6,866 bases of DNA from Hungatella sp. UBA5982 (GCA_002429965.1 DJBG01000010.1:72570-79435); one strand, 5' to 3'; shown: positions 1 through 6,363, counted from the stretch's first letter. The notes: generated from the sequence alone by a model not told the origin. Numbers and translations: made by a program.

Positions 1-1116
1 ATGATGAACGTCCGCGCTAAGGAGCTTGGATGTACCAATACCCATTTTTCCAATCCCAGCGGCTTAAATAACCCGGATCATTATACTTCCCCGTACGACA
101 TGGCCCTCATTGCAAGAGCAGCCTTTAATAATCCTGTTTTTGAAGAAATCGACTCCACTACCTATTATAAGCTTCCGCCTAACTCCATCAATAAAGAAGG
201 GCTTTCCATCTATCCCGGACATGAAATGATGCGAAAAAGCACACCTTTCTACTATCCGGGCATCATCGGCGGCAAAACAGGCTATACCACGCTGGCCGGC
301 AATACCCTGATAACCTGTGCGGAAAAAAACGGAATGAAGCTGATTACCATAATCTTAAAGGGATCTACTCCACAGTATTGGGCGGACACTAAAAATCTTC
401 TGAATTTTGGTTTTGAAAATTTTGTTTCCTTAAAAGCTGCAGATTACGAAAAAACCTACAGCTCCGTTACCAGCGACTTAAATTTCAGCGGGTTGTCCAT
501 CACCAGGCCGGAAGCTCTGATTTTAGATCCTGACAGCCGGATCATCCTGCCTAAAACGGCAAATTTTTCAGATGCAAAGGCGGAGCTCAGCTATGATATA
601 TCATCGGGCGACCCTCAAAATGCCATCGCAAAAATAAACTACCGTTATAATGACCGAGTCGTAGGCAGTACCTTCCTGGAGGTAAATGACGCCTTATTCC
701 AGAATAAAGCAGCAGAAACCAGGATCGCCACCAACCCCCAGGCGGAAACATCTTCCCAGTCCGGCGAGGCTTTGGATCCATCTGCAGCCCAGACTTCCGT
801 AAATCCTTCCGGAAAACATCCGGAAAAAGAAACTGAAGATTACCGGGAAAAGGCTTTAAGGCCCTTTGAGATCCCTCTAACCGCCTGGCTTATATTAGGC
901 AGCGTGGGAGCAATCGCTTTAATAGGAGGCGCAGCAGCTTTTTTCATATACCAGAAACACAAGGATGAGCAGGACTTCCTTATAAGGCGGGAGCAGCGCA
1001 TGAAACGCCTTCGGGACTCCGGTTTTTCTGCCGATGAATTCAACAGTATTCTTGAACAAAGGCGCAGTTCCTATTCATCAAAGCGGAAAGGACGGCGGGG
1101 AGGCCGTTTCAAATGA
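1..1116 (+). CDS. D-alanyl-D-alanine carboxypeptidase (peptidase S11, DacF-type), 5' end missing
   Basis: This is the C-terminal part of a low-molecular-weight penicillin-binding protein that removes the terminal D-Ala from peptidoglycan stem peptides outside the membrane. The S11 signature is clear: F-S-N-P-S-G-L near residues 16-22 of the visible part, and the active-site KTG triad in I-I-G-G-K-T-G-Y-T at about 92-94. A PBP5_C-like beta domain follows (about 139-232), then a Ser/Thr/Glu-rich linker (about 235-285), one hydrophobic membrane helix (about 292-317) and a 50-residue basic tail ending in Arg/Lys/Gly. The SxxK nucleophile and the SxN motif must lie before the window, so the ATG at position 1 is internal, not the true start. 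Most DacF/PBP5 proteins end in an amphipathic helix, whereas this one has a true transmembrane anchor and a cytosolic tail. The kinase gene follows closely, suggesting cotranscription. The family is certain; the exact paralogue (DacF or DacB) is not. Confidence 0.93.
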   Translation: MMNVRAKELGCTNTHFSNPSGLNNPDHYTSPYDMALIARAAFNNPVFEEIDSTTYYKLPPNSINKEGLSIYPGHEMMRKSTPFYYPGIIGGKTGYTTLAGNTLITCAEKNGMKLITIILKGSTPQYWADTKNLLNFGFENFVSLKAADYEKTYSSVTSDLNFSGLSITRPEALILDPDSRIILPKTANFSDAKAELSYDISSGDPQNAIAKINYRYNDRVVGSTFLEVNDALFQNKAAETRIATNPQAETSSQSGEALDPSAAQTSVNPSGKHPEKETEDYREKALRPFEIPLTAWLILGSVGAIALIGGAAAFFIYQKHKDEQDFLIRREQRMKRLRDSGFSADEFNSILEQRRSSYSSKRKGRRGGRFK

Positions 1117-1127
1117 CCTTAGCTAAC

Positions 1128-1133
1128 AAGGGG
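1128..1133 (+). promoter_or_regulatory. Ribosome binding site that sets the kinase start
   Basis: AAGGGG lies six bases before the ATG at 1140. The alternative ATG at 1113, which overlaps the carboxypeptidase stop as ATGA, has only GGGGAGG embedded at 1097-1103, about nine bases upstream. That site is also plausible, but the 1140 start gives the more typical KdpD-like N-terminus, M-K-R-Q-K. Confidence 0.55.
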
Positions 1134-1139
1134 TATTCC

Positions 1140-2231
1140 ATGAAAAGACAGAAAATTATAACCAAAAAGGATCTGCTTCGTAATTTCATAGTAACCTTTA
1201 TTTGCCTCCTGTTTGCCACCATCCTTTCCTACATGATGCACATACTGGGAGGATATACTAACAACGTAGGAATCATCTATATGATGGCAGTGGTTTTGAT
1301 TTCCCGCTATTCCAGCGGTTATATACCGGGAGTTATTGCCTCCATTATCAGCGTGATCTGTGTAAACTTTGTGTTTACTTACCCATATATGGCGTTTAAT
1401 TTTATAATGGAAGGTTACCCAGTTACCTTCATTGCACTGCTGATCATTTCATCCATTACAAGTGCTACTACGACCCATTTAAAAGAGCAAAGCCGTATCC
1501 TGAATGAACGGGAAAAGATGTTAATGGAAGCAGAAAAGGAAGCTTTAAGAGCAAACCTTTTACGGGCTATTTCCCATGATCTTCGGACCCCCCTCACAGG
1601 AATTATCGGTGCCAGCAGCATATACCTGGAAAATTCAGACACGATGTCAGAGACAGAAAAAACCAGCCTGGTCTCCAATATCAGGGAAGATGCCAACTGG
1701 CTCTTAAATATGGTAGAAAATCTGCTTAGCGTCACCAGGATCCGGGATACCGGAGCTCAGGTTTTAAAACGCCTGGAGCCACTGGAAGAGGTCGCCTCCG
1801 AAGCTATTGAACGTTTTCACAAAAGGCTGCCAGGATCCATTGTCCGTGTAACCGTACCGGACGAACTTGTCATGGTTCCGATGGATGCTACCTTAATCGA
1901 ACAGGTTATTATCAACCTCCTGGAAAATGCCGTCTATCATTCCAATTCAACAGACTCCATCAGCCTGTTAATCTTCGTACAGGATGGATATGCATGGTTT
2001 CAGGTCCGGGATCATGGCGTGGGAATTTCCCCGGAACGGCTGGAGACTTTATTTGACGGTTATACCTCATCGCCCAACAGCAGCTATGATTCCCATAAGG
2101 GAATGGGAATCGGGCTTTCTATCTGTAAAGCCATTGTTACTGCCCACGACGGGAAAATCACAGCCGCCAATGAAGAACATGGCGCAGTTTTTACATTTAC
2201 ATTACCATTAGGGGAGAATGCTTATGAGTAA
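1140..2231 (+). CDS. KdpD-type membrane sensor histidine kinase (DUF4118 + HisKA + HATPase), short form
   Basis: A sensor kinase that autophosphorylates on His and passes the phosphate to the adjacent response regulator. With the start at 1140 it has 363 residues. Four hydrophobic segments (about 16-36, 42-57, 62-81, 94-112) match the DUF4118 four-helix module of KdpD. A charged coiled-coil linker (about 115-143) leads to the H-box S-H-D-L-R-T-P with phospho-acceptor His146. The ATP-binding domain shows an N-box (N-L-L-E-N-A, about 259-264), a G1 box D-H-G-V-G-I (291-296) and a G2 box G-M-G-I-G-L-S (321-327). The ending A-V-F-T-F-T-L-P is typical of KdpD. The roughly 400-residue cytosolic N-terminal half of full KdpD (KdpD sensor and universal-stress domains) is absent, and the gene begins too close to its upstream neighbour to hide it. 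It starts 23 bases after the carboxypeptidase and overlaps the regulator by 8 bases. An alternative start at 1113 would add nine residues. The signal sensed is unknown. Confidence 0.92.
   Translation: MKRQKIITKKDLLRNFIVTFICLLFATILSYMMHILGGYTNNVGIIYMMAVVLISRYSSGYIPGVIASIISVICVNFVFTYPYMAFNFIMEGYPVTFIALLIISSITSATTTHLKEQSRILNEREKMLMEAEKEALRANLLRAISHDLRTPLTGIIGASSIYLENSDTMSETEKTSLVSNIREDANWLLNMVENLLSVTRIRDTGAQVLKRLEPLEEVASEAIERFHKRLPGSIVRVTVPDELVMVPMDATLIEQVIINLLENAVYHSNSTDSISLLIFVQDGYAWFQVRDHGVGISPERLETLFDGYTSSPNSSYDSHKGMGIGLSICKAIVTAHDGKITAANEEHGAVFTFTLPLGENAYE
2211..2216 (+). promoter_or_regulatory. Ribosome binding site that sets the response regulator start
   Basis: GGGGAG lies seven bases before the ATG at 2224. 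It is only one base from the in-frame ATG at 2218, too close to serve it. The start at 2224 (M-S-K-F) is therefore preferred. Confidence 0.7.
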
Positions 2232-2934
2232 GTTTACAATCGTCATGATTGAAGACGAAAAGAATATTTGCAACTTTATTGAAAGCGCATTAGAAAGACA
2301 TGAATATAAGGTAAATACCGCATATAACGGGCGGGATGGACTGGCTCTGATCAATTCCCTTTGCCCTGATGTGATCCTTTTGGACTTAGGGCTTCCGGAT
2401 CTGGATGGAATCGATATTATTAAAAGCGTCCGAAGCTGGACTTCTATCCCCATTATAGTCATTTCCGCCAGGACCCAGGAGCATGAAAAAGTAGCTGCTC
2501 TTGATTTCGGCGCCGATGATTATATAACCAAACCCTTTGGAACCAGTGAGCTTTTAGCCAGGATCCGCACTGCTTTGCGTCATGGAAGGCCTACCGTCAG
2601 CACCGTGGATGGCTCTGTCATACCCACTCCATACAGCAGCGACGGCCTGCTCATTGATTTTGCCAAGCGTCTGGTCACACTTGACGGACATAAGATCCAT
2701 TTGACTCAGATCGAATATAAGCTGGTTTCCCTTCTTGCGGAAAATTCCGGCAAGGTCCTGACCTATGACTATATTATAAGCCATATTTGGGGACCTTACG
2801 CAGACAGCAACAACCAGATCCTTCGCGTTAATATGGCACATATCCGCAGAAAAATAGAAAACAATCCAGCAGAGCCCAAATATATCTTTACGGAAATCGG
2901 AGTTGGATACCGAATGAAGGAAAGCGAAATTTAG
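2224..2934 (+). CDS. kdpE: KdpE-family response regulator (OmpR/PhoB class)
   Basis: A cytosolic DNA-binding response regulator of 236 residues, partner of the preceding kinase. The receiver domain (about 3-118) has the acidic pocket at E10-D11, the phospho-acceptor Asp54 in L-L-D-L-G-L-P-D, the switch Ser81 in V-I-S-A-R and the invariant Lys103 in T-K-P-F. A linker leads to a winged helix-turn-helix domain (about 140-234) with the L-T-x-I-E-Y-K-L-V, V-L-T-Y-D-Y and I-G-V-G-Y-R-M elements of the OmpR family. The D-L-G-L-P-D-x-D-G-I and S-A-R...K-V-A-A-L-D-F-G-A-D-D-Y stretches and H-I-W-G-P-Y are particularly KdpE-like. It overlaps the kinase by 8 bases, implying translational coupling. In classical systems KdpE drives kdpFABC potassium uptake. 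No such genes are visible here, so the regulon is unknown and the symbol indicates family only. Confidence 0.93.
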   Translation: MSKFTIVMIEDEKNICNFIESALERHEYKVNTAYNGRDGLALINSLCPDVILLDLGLPDLDGIDIIKSVRSWTSIPIIVISARTQEHEKVAALDFGADDYITKPFGTSELLARIRTALRHGRPTVSTVDGSVIPTPYSSDGLLIDFAKRLVTLDGHKIHLTQIEYKLVSLLAENSGKVLTYDYIISHIWGPYADSNNQILRVNMAHIRRKIENNPAEPKYIFTEIGVGYRMKESEI

Positions 2935-3923
2935 GAAAGGGGGGAATCCCCCTTCTTTTTATTCTGCTTTCGGGTTTTCGTCTTTTCCACCCGTTTTTTT
3001 CTGGTTTCTTCTTTTTTTTCAAAAATCTCCCGGACGTCTTCCTCTCCCACCAGCCTCATGGTCTTAACTACGTAAACACGTCCGTCATCGTTCCGCCTCA
3101 TGCGGATCTTGCCCTTCACATTTCCATGCTCCGGACAGCACCCAAGAGCCGTGTAGAACTTCTGGTTCACGGAAAACCATGTGATCTTTTTTCTCAGCAT
3201 CCGGTTGCACTTGCAGCAGATTAAATCAGTAACAGTTTTGTCCCCAATGGCATCCTGTTTTGTCTCGAAGGGCCTTGAGATGTATTTGGAATACCCGGGA
3301 AATACCAGGTATACCTCTTCCTCTCTATTTTCCGGCAGGCGGTAATAATCCGTTGACCAGTATTCCCGCACCTTTTCAAACTCCATATGATTCATTACAC
3401 GCCCGGTATAATGAGCATCGTCAAGAGCCCGGTGAAAAGGCCGCTCTTCCATGATCCGCAGCTCTAAAACTGCAATGTCAAGGGACTGCCGGTCTTTACC
3501 GTCCCCATAAAGCAGGCTGTAAAGCTTTTGTACATCATAGTAGAGAAAGGGCTTGGGAAATGGGTTTGGAATTCCATAAAAAGCAATATTCCGCTGCAGC
3601 TCCGTTAAATCCATGGAGCCCCAGGTGCAGAACACAGCGTCCTCTCCGCACCATATAAGAAACTCCTTTACGGCTTCCTCGAAGTCCCACCCCTCTTCCA
3701 TCAGAGTCTTTTCATCCATGTGGGTCACTTCCAATATCTTTTCATGAAGCTCCGGATAAATCCGGGGCCTTATAAGCCGTTTAAATTCTTCTATTTCTTC
3801 CAGAGCCTCATTAAGCTTTACCGCCCCGATCTCTATGATTTCAAAGGGAAGGTGTTCTACCGTCTCCTCCTTCCCTCCGGCGCTCTGGTTCCATTCCAGA
3901 TCCAGTACAATATAATTCTTCAT
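2931..3923 (-). CDS. DEDDh-family 3'-5' exonuclease with C-terminal Cys/His cluster
   Basis: A probable cytosolic 3'-5' exonuclease acting on DNA or RNA, 330 residues. The DnaQ/ERI-1/KapD-like fold is shown by Exo I D-L-E-W-N (D8, E10), Exo II W-G-S-M-D-L-x-E-L (D105) and Exo III H-R-A-L-D-D-A (H164 with D169), which gives a complete two-metal catalytic set. The nuclease domain ends near residue 185. The extra 145 residues hold C-C-K-C (236-239) and C-C-P-E-H (262-266), a likely zinc ribbon, then a very Lys/Arg-rich tail from about 303. KapD-like proteins are usually nearer 200 residues, so this is an extended form. It is the last gene of the lipoprotein/DUF3006 operon, starting 18 bases after DUF3006. 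Its SD is weak (AAAGAG, six bases before the ATG). The stop overlaps the convergent regulator stop. Substrate preference cannot be told from sequence. Confidence 0.88.
   Translation of the reverse strand: MKNYIVLDLEWNQSAGGKEETVEHLPFEIIEIGAVKLNEALEEIEEFKRLIRPRIYPELHEKILEVTHMDEKTLMEEGWDFEEAVKEFLIWCGEDAVFCTWGSMDLTELQRNIAFYGIPNPFPKPFLYYDVQKLYSLLYGDGKDRQSLDIAVLELRIMEERPFHRALDDAHYTGRVMNHMEFEKVREYWSTDYYRLPENREEEVYLVFPGYSKYISRPFETKQDAIGDKTVTDLICCKCNRMLRKKITWFSVNQKFYTALGCCPEHGNVKGKIRMRRNDDGRVYVVKTMRLVGEEDVREIFEKKEETRKKRVEKTKTRKQNKKKGDSPLS
2937..2960 (+). terminator. Intrinsic terminator of the carboxypeptidase/kinase/regulator operon
   Basis: AAGGGGG (2937-2943) pairs perfectly with CCCCCTT (2948-2954) around the loop GAAT, followed by C and five T. 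It starts three bases after the regulator stop. It lies within the last codons of the convergent exonuclease gene. Read on the - strand, the same hairpin is followed only by TCC, so it should work mainly for the + strand. Confidence 0.85.
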
Positions 3924-3941
3924 TATTCACTCTTTAATCCT

Positions 3942-4154
3942 TTATTCTGTCAGACCTCTCAGCTTCTCACGTATCTTCTGCCTGCGCCTCTCCGTCTCTT
4001 CTTTCTCAAGTGTCCACGTCCCCTCAGCCTCGGTAAGGATATCTCCCTCCCTTACGTCTTCCGGCAGTTCGGAGGCCTGAACCTTAACCATGTCTCCGTT
4101 TTCATTCTCACAGATAACGACTTTTTCCCCGATTCTGTCAATGGTATACTTCAT
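3942..4154 (-). CDS. DUF3006 domain protein
   Basis: A small, charged, soluble protein of 70 residues. The pattern M-K-Y-T-I-D-R-I-G, a short beta-rich stretch, then S-E-L-P-E-D-V-R-E-G-D-I-L matches the DUF3006 family, whose function is unknown. The rest is a charged helix rich in Glu, Arg and Lys. In other Firmicutes these proteins are often encoded next to ComEC-like metallo-beta-lactamase proteins, as here. The start at 4154 was chosen because family members begin at M-K-Y-x-I-D-R; in-frame ATGs at 4166 and 4205 would add 4 or 17 residues with no family resemblance, and the latter would overlap the lipoprotein gene. No SD is well placed: AAAGGG lies about 13 bases upstream and AAAGG only two. 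The gene follows the lipoprotein stop by 29 bases, so translation may depend on coupling. Confidence 0.82.
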   Translation of the reverse strand: MKYTIDRIGEKVVICENENGDMVKVQASELPEDVREGDILTEAEGTWTLEKEETERRRQKIREKLRGLTE

Positions 4155-4183
4155 AACCTTTCCCATTCCCTTTCTGTGCCAGG

Positions 4184-5275
4184 CTAAGGGTTGCAGCTTT
4201 GGCACGGCTCATATCCCATCTGTATCAGTTCCTCTCTGGAGCCCTTATAAGCCTTCCGGTTCTCTTTCTTCATGGAAGCTGCCGACTTGCAGTCCGGCCT
4301 GTGAAACTTTTTAGTGTTGGTATTTATTACATAATCCTGGTCTGCCGCAGTACTTTGCGTCCTGTCTTCACCAGTTCCTTCCGCGATTCCGGGAAAGGTG
4401 ACCTTTGATCCGTCGCTCACTGCCACAATAGTTCCAAGCTGGTCCGTCCGCAAAACCTTAATGTTCCGCTTTTTTAACATATCCAGGATTTCCTTGTGAG
4501 GATGGCCATAATCATTATTTTTTCCGCAGGAAATCACTCCATATTCAGGATCAACCTGATCCATAAAGCCTTCGGATGAAGAGGTGGTGCTTCCATGATG
4601 GGAAAGCTTCAGCACATCGGCTTTTAAAGGAAAGCCGTTTGCCACCATATCCTTTTCCGCTTCTTTTTCTGCGTCTCCGCATAAGACAAAGCTGTTATTC
4701 CCATAAACCAGGCGGAGACCTATGGACCAGTTATTCAGATCATCCCCATAATCCCTGTTGGGAGCGATGATCTGAAAAGATGCATCTCCTAACGTGTAGT
4801 TGTCTCCTGGCTTAGGAAGGGTAATTTTTAAATTTTTATCCGCTATGGCATCAAGCAGGCGTTCATAAACTTTTGTGGTATGTTCCTTTTCCGGTAAAAG
4901 GACCTTTTGAACATCGAATTTACGGATAACTGCCTCCAGCCCGCCGATATGGTCTGAATGAGGATGGGTTCCGATCACATAATCCAGCGTCTTCACTCCC
5001 TGTTTCTCCAGATAGGAAGCAACTGCCTCGCTTTGGTCCCGTTCTCCTGCGTCTATCAGCATGAAATGCCCGTCTTTTTCTACTAATGTGCTGTCTCCCT
5101 GACCCACATCAATAAAATGCACCCTTAGATCCGTACCCGTCTCATTTCCCACTTCTCTCTGGGGCAATGGGGAAGAGCTTGCAGTTGGGCTGCATCCTGC
5201 CATACAAAGGGCCAGGAGGACTGCCGCTGCCATCAATATCCGCTTATAAAATTTTCCTGTTTTTTTCAATGTCAT
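4184..5275 (-). CDS. ComEC-like metallo-beta-lactamase-fold lipoprotein with C-terminal Ada-like metal-binding module
   Basis: A probable surface-anchored hydrolase of 363 residues. The N-terminus is a lipoprotein signal: basic start, hydrophobic core, then C-M-A-G-C with lipid-accepting Cys28. The MBL domain (about 50-295) resembles the C-terminal domain of ComEC: F-I-D-V-G-Q-G-D-S at about 54-62, metal site T-H-P-H-S-D-H-I-G-G (H104, H106, D108, H109), C-G-D-A-E (D201), L-S-H-H-G-S (H226, H227) and Y-G-H-P-H (H258, H260). After a linker, residues 314-363 form an Ada-like metal-binding unit with H325, C329 and C358-x2-C361. It ends with Q-S-C-N-P, a tail often fused to secreted clostridial hydrolases. 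SD GGAGG (5285-5289) lies nine bases before the ATG. It is the first gene of the operon with DUF3006 and the exonuclease. Homologues of the ComEC MBL domain are proposed DNA-degrading phosphodiesterases; the substrate here is inferred, not shown. Confidence 0.9.
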   Translation of the reverse strand: MTLKKTGKFYKRILMAAAVLLALCMAGCSPTASSSPLPQREVGNETGTDLRVHFIDVGQGDSTLVEKDGHFMLIDAGERDQSEAVASYLEKQGVKTLDYVIGTHPHSDHIGGLEAVIRKFDVQKVLLPEKEHTTKVYERLLDAIADKNLKITLPKPGDNYTLGDASFQIIAPNRDYGDDLNNWSIGLRLVYGNNSFVLCGDAEKEAEKDMVANGFPLKADVLKLSHHGSTTSSSEGFMDQVDPEYGVISCGKNNDYGHPHKEILDMLKKRNIKVLRTDQLGTIVAVSDGSKVTFPGIAEGTGEDRTQSTAADQDYVINTNTKKFHRPDCKSAASMKKENRKAYKGSREELIQMGYEPCQSCNP

Positions 5276-5297
5276 TCCTGTCTGCCTCCGCCCTGTT

Positions 5298-5326
5298 ATT
5301 ATATGATAGAATCTTTAATCCTACAA
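5298..5326 (-). promoter_or_regulatory. Sigma-A promoter of the lipoprotein/DUF3006/exonuclease operon
   Basis: On the - strand, a -35 TTGTAG (5321-5326) and a perfect -10 TATAAT (5298-5303) are separated by 17 bases. Transcription would start near 5291, leaving a very short leader with GGAGG almost at the 5' end. Confidence 0.8.
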
Positions 5327-5358
5327 GTATTTTTAAAAGGGTCCGTCTCCAGGCGGTC

Positions 5359-5388
5359 AAAAAGGCGGACCGCCAAAAGCAGCCCGCC
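5359..5388 (-). terminator. Intrinsic terminator of the cell-wall-binding protein gene
   Basis: On the - strand GGCGGGC (5382-5388) pairs with GTCCGCC (5364-5370), seven pairs with one G-U and an 11-base loop, followed by five T (5359-5363). It starts 12 bases after the gene stop. The 3' arm belongs to a second perfect hairpin, GGCGGTC (5368-5374 read on -) with GACCGCC (5352-5358), so alternative folds compete. Confidence 0.75.
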
Positions 5389-5400
5389 AATTTTTTAATC

Positions 5401-6351
5401 CTAAGGAAGTTTCGCTCCATCGGCTCCAACTTTAGCCCCATCAGGGGTTATGGTGTTTGCCAGCATCTGTCCTCCTGCAGGATCGCAGTAATACTGTTTC
5501 CCGTTCCATGCAACCCAGCCTGTAGCCATATAGCCCTTCTCATTGAAGTAATACCATTGTCCATTGATATTCTGCCAGATGCCGGTTGAATAGCTTCCGT
5601 CGTTGTTTGCATACCACCAGCCGGTTCCATCCTGCTTCCAGCCGCCGCTTGGGGAGGATGTACGGTTTTGTCCTGCGGCCGTCTCATCAACATAATTGGC
5701 GGAAGACTCCACCCAGTCACCTTTATTCTCACCATTTTGTTTATTGACAGGGCGCACCTTAAAGGTATAGTTTCCAACTTTTCCCATGGAATCCGCCAGG
5801 TCCAGACTCGTTCCAACGGAGGTCTTTACTCCTCCCGTGTGCTTTCCGTCACGGTACACCTTCACTTCATAGCTTCCCGCCCCGGCTGCAGGACTCCAGA
5901 CAGCCAAGGTTTTAGATCCCCATGCCGCACTTTCTATGGCCTGGGTAAACTCGCCGACCCTGGGAAGATCTATGGTCAGCGTCAGCGTCTGGCTGAAATC
6001 TTCCTTTGCCTGCTTAACGTAGGTTCCTCTGTCAATCGCGAAACCGGATTCTGTTACGGAAAAATAATACCCTTCCTGGGCATACAGCTTCACTTCCATT
6101 CTTGGTACATCATTCTCATACCACTGAAAGCCGCTGTTGGTAAATTCATACTCTCCCACATCGATCTTGCTGTTTTTAGATGTTACCTCAGCCTGCTGAT
6201 CAGATATAGAGCCTCCCGGTACAATATTTGCAGTCACGGTTAAGTTCACCGTTGTGATCTTCTTTCTGGATGCTGCCATGGAAGTCATGCAGTTAAGCCC
6301 TGCTGCCATAGTTACAGCGAGCACCAGTGACAAGATTTTCTTACCATTCAT
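5401..6351 (-). CDS. Secreted cell-wall-binding protein with choline-binding-type repeats
   Basis: An exported surface protein of 316 residues. The N-terminus has a signal peptide (M-N-G-K-K-I-L, hydrophobic core, probable cleavage after S-M-A-A near residue 27). Residues about 32-130 form an unassigned beta-rich region, and about 136-222 resemble a fibronectin type III-like domain (Y-E-V-K-V-Y-R-D-G-K and Y-T-F-K-V-R-P-V-N). A Ser/Gly/Thr linker follows. Three Trp/Tyr/Gly-rich cell-wall-binding repeats occupy about 236-298 (G-W-W-Y-A-N-N-D-G-S, G-Q-W-Y-Y-F-N-E-K-G, G-K-Q-Y-Y-C-D-P). The short ending T-P-D-G-A-K-V-G-A-D-G-A is the usual tail of clostridial proteins with such repeats. No catalytic motif is seen, so it may be an adhesin, a scaffold or a wall-associated binding protein. 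It appears monocistronic. The start at 6351 follows a good SD; an upstream in-frame ATG at 6372 does not. The only cysteine in the mature part (about C289) sits where repeats usually have Leu or Phe. Confidence 0.9.
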   Translation of the reverse strand: MNGKKILSLVLAVTMAAGLNCMTSMAASRKKITTVNLTVTANIVPGGSISDQQAEVTSKNSKIDVGEYEFTNSGFQWYENDVPRMEVKLYAQEGYYFSVTESGFAIDRGTYVKQAKEDFSQTLTLTIDLPRVGEFTQAIESAAWGSKTLAVWSPAAGAGSYEVKVYRDGKHTGGVKTSVGTSLDLADSMGKVGNYTFKVRPVNKQNGENKGDWVESSANYVDETAAGQNRTSSPSGGWKQDGTGWWYANNDGSYSTGIWQNINGQWYYFNEKGYMATGWVAWNGKQYYCDPAGGQMLANTITPDGAKVGADGAKLP

Positions 6352-6357
6352 ATACAA

Positions 6358-6363
6358 TCCCCC
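6358..6363 (-). promoter_or_regulatory. Ribosome binding site that sets the cell-wall-binding protein start
   Basis: GGGGGA on the - strand lies six bases before the ATG at 6349-6351. It falls inside the extra seven codons that a start at 6372 would add, which argues for the shorter protein. Confidence 0.75.

Noticed and set aside
1..3. ATG at position 1 as a true start codon for the carboxypeptidase
   Set aside because: The protein begins in the middle of the S11 domain; the SxxK and SxN motifs that must precede KTG are missing, so the gene continues upstream of the window.
3720..4187. 155-codon open frame on the + strand
   Set aside because: Antisense to the exonuclease and DUF3006 genes; the hydrophobic, Phe/Leu/Pro-rich product is a usual reverse-strand artefact.
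5167..5589. 140-codon open frame on the + strand
   Set aside because: Crosses the - strand lipoprotein promoter and the cell-wall-binding gene terminator and has no SD or family resemblance.
5668..6243. 191-codon open frame on the + strand
   Set aside because: Fully antisense to the well-supported cell-wall-binding protein gene, no SD, no recognisable domain or signal.
5401..6351. Cell-wall-binding protein as a lipoprotein via the Cys in its signal region (G-L-N-C)
   Set aside because: The residues before Cys do not fit a lipobox (Asn at -1), and a normal signal peptidase site (S-M-A-A) follows.
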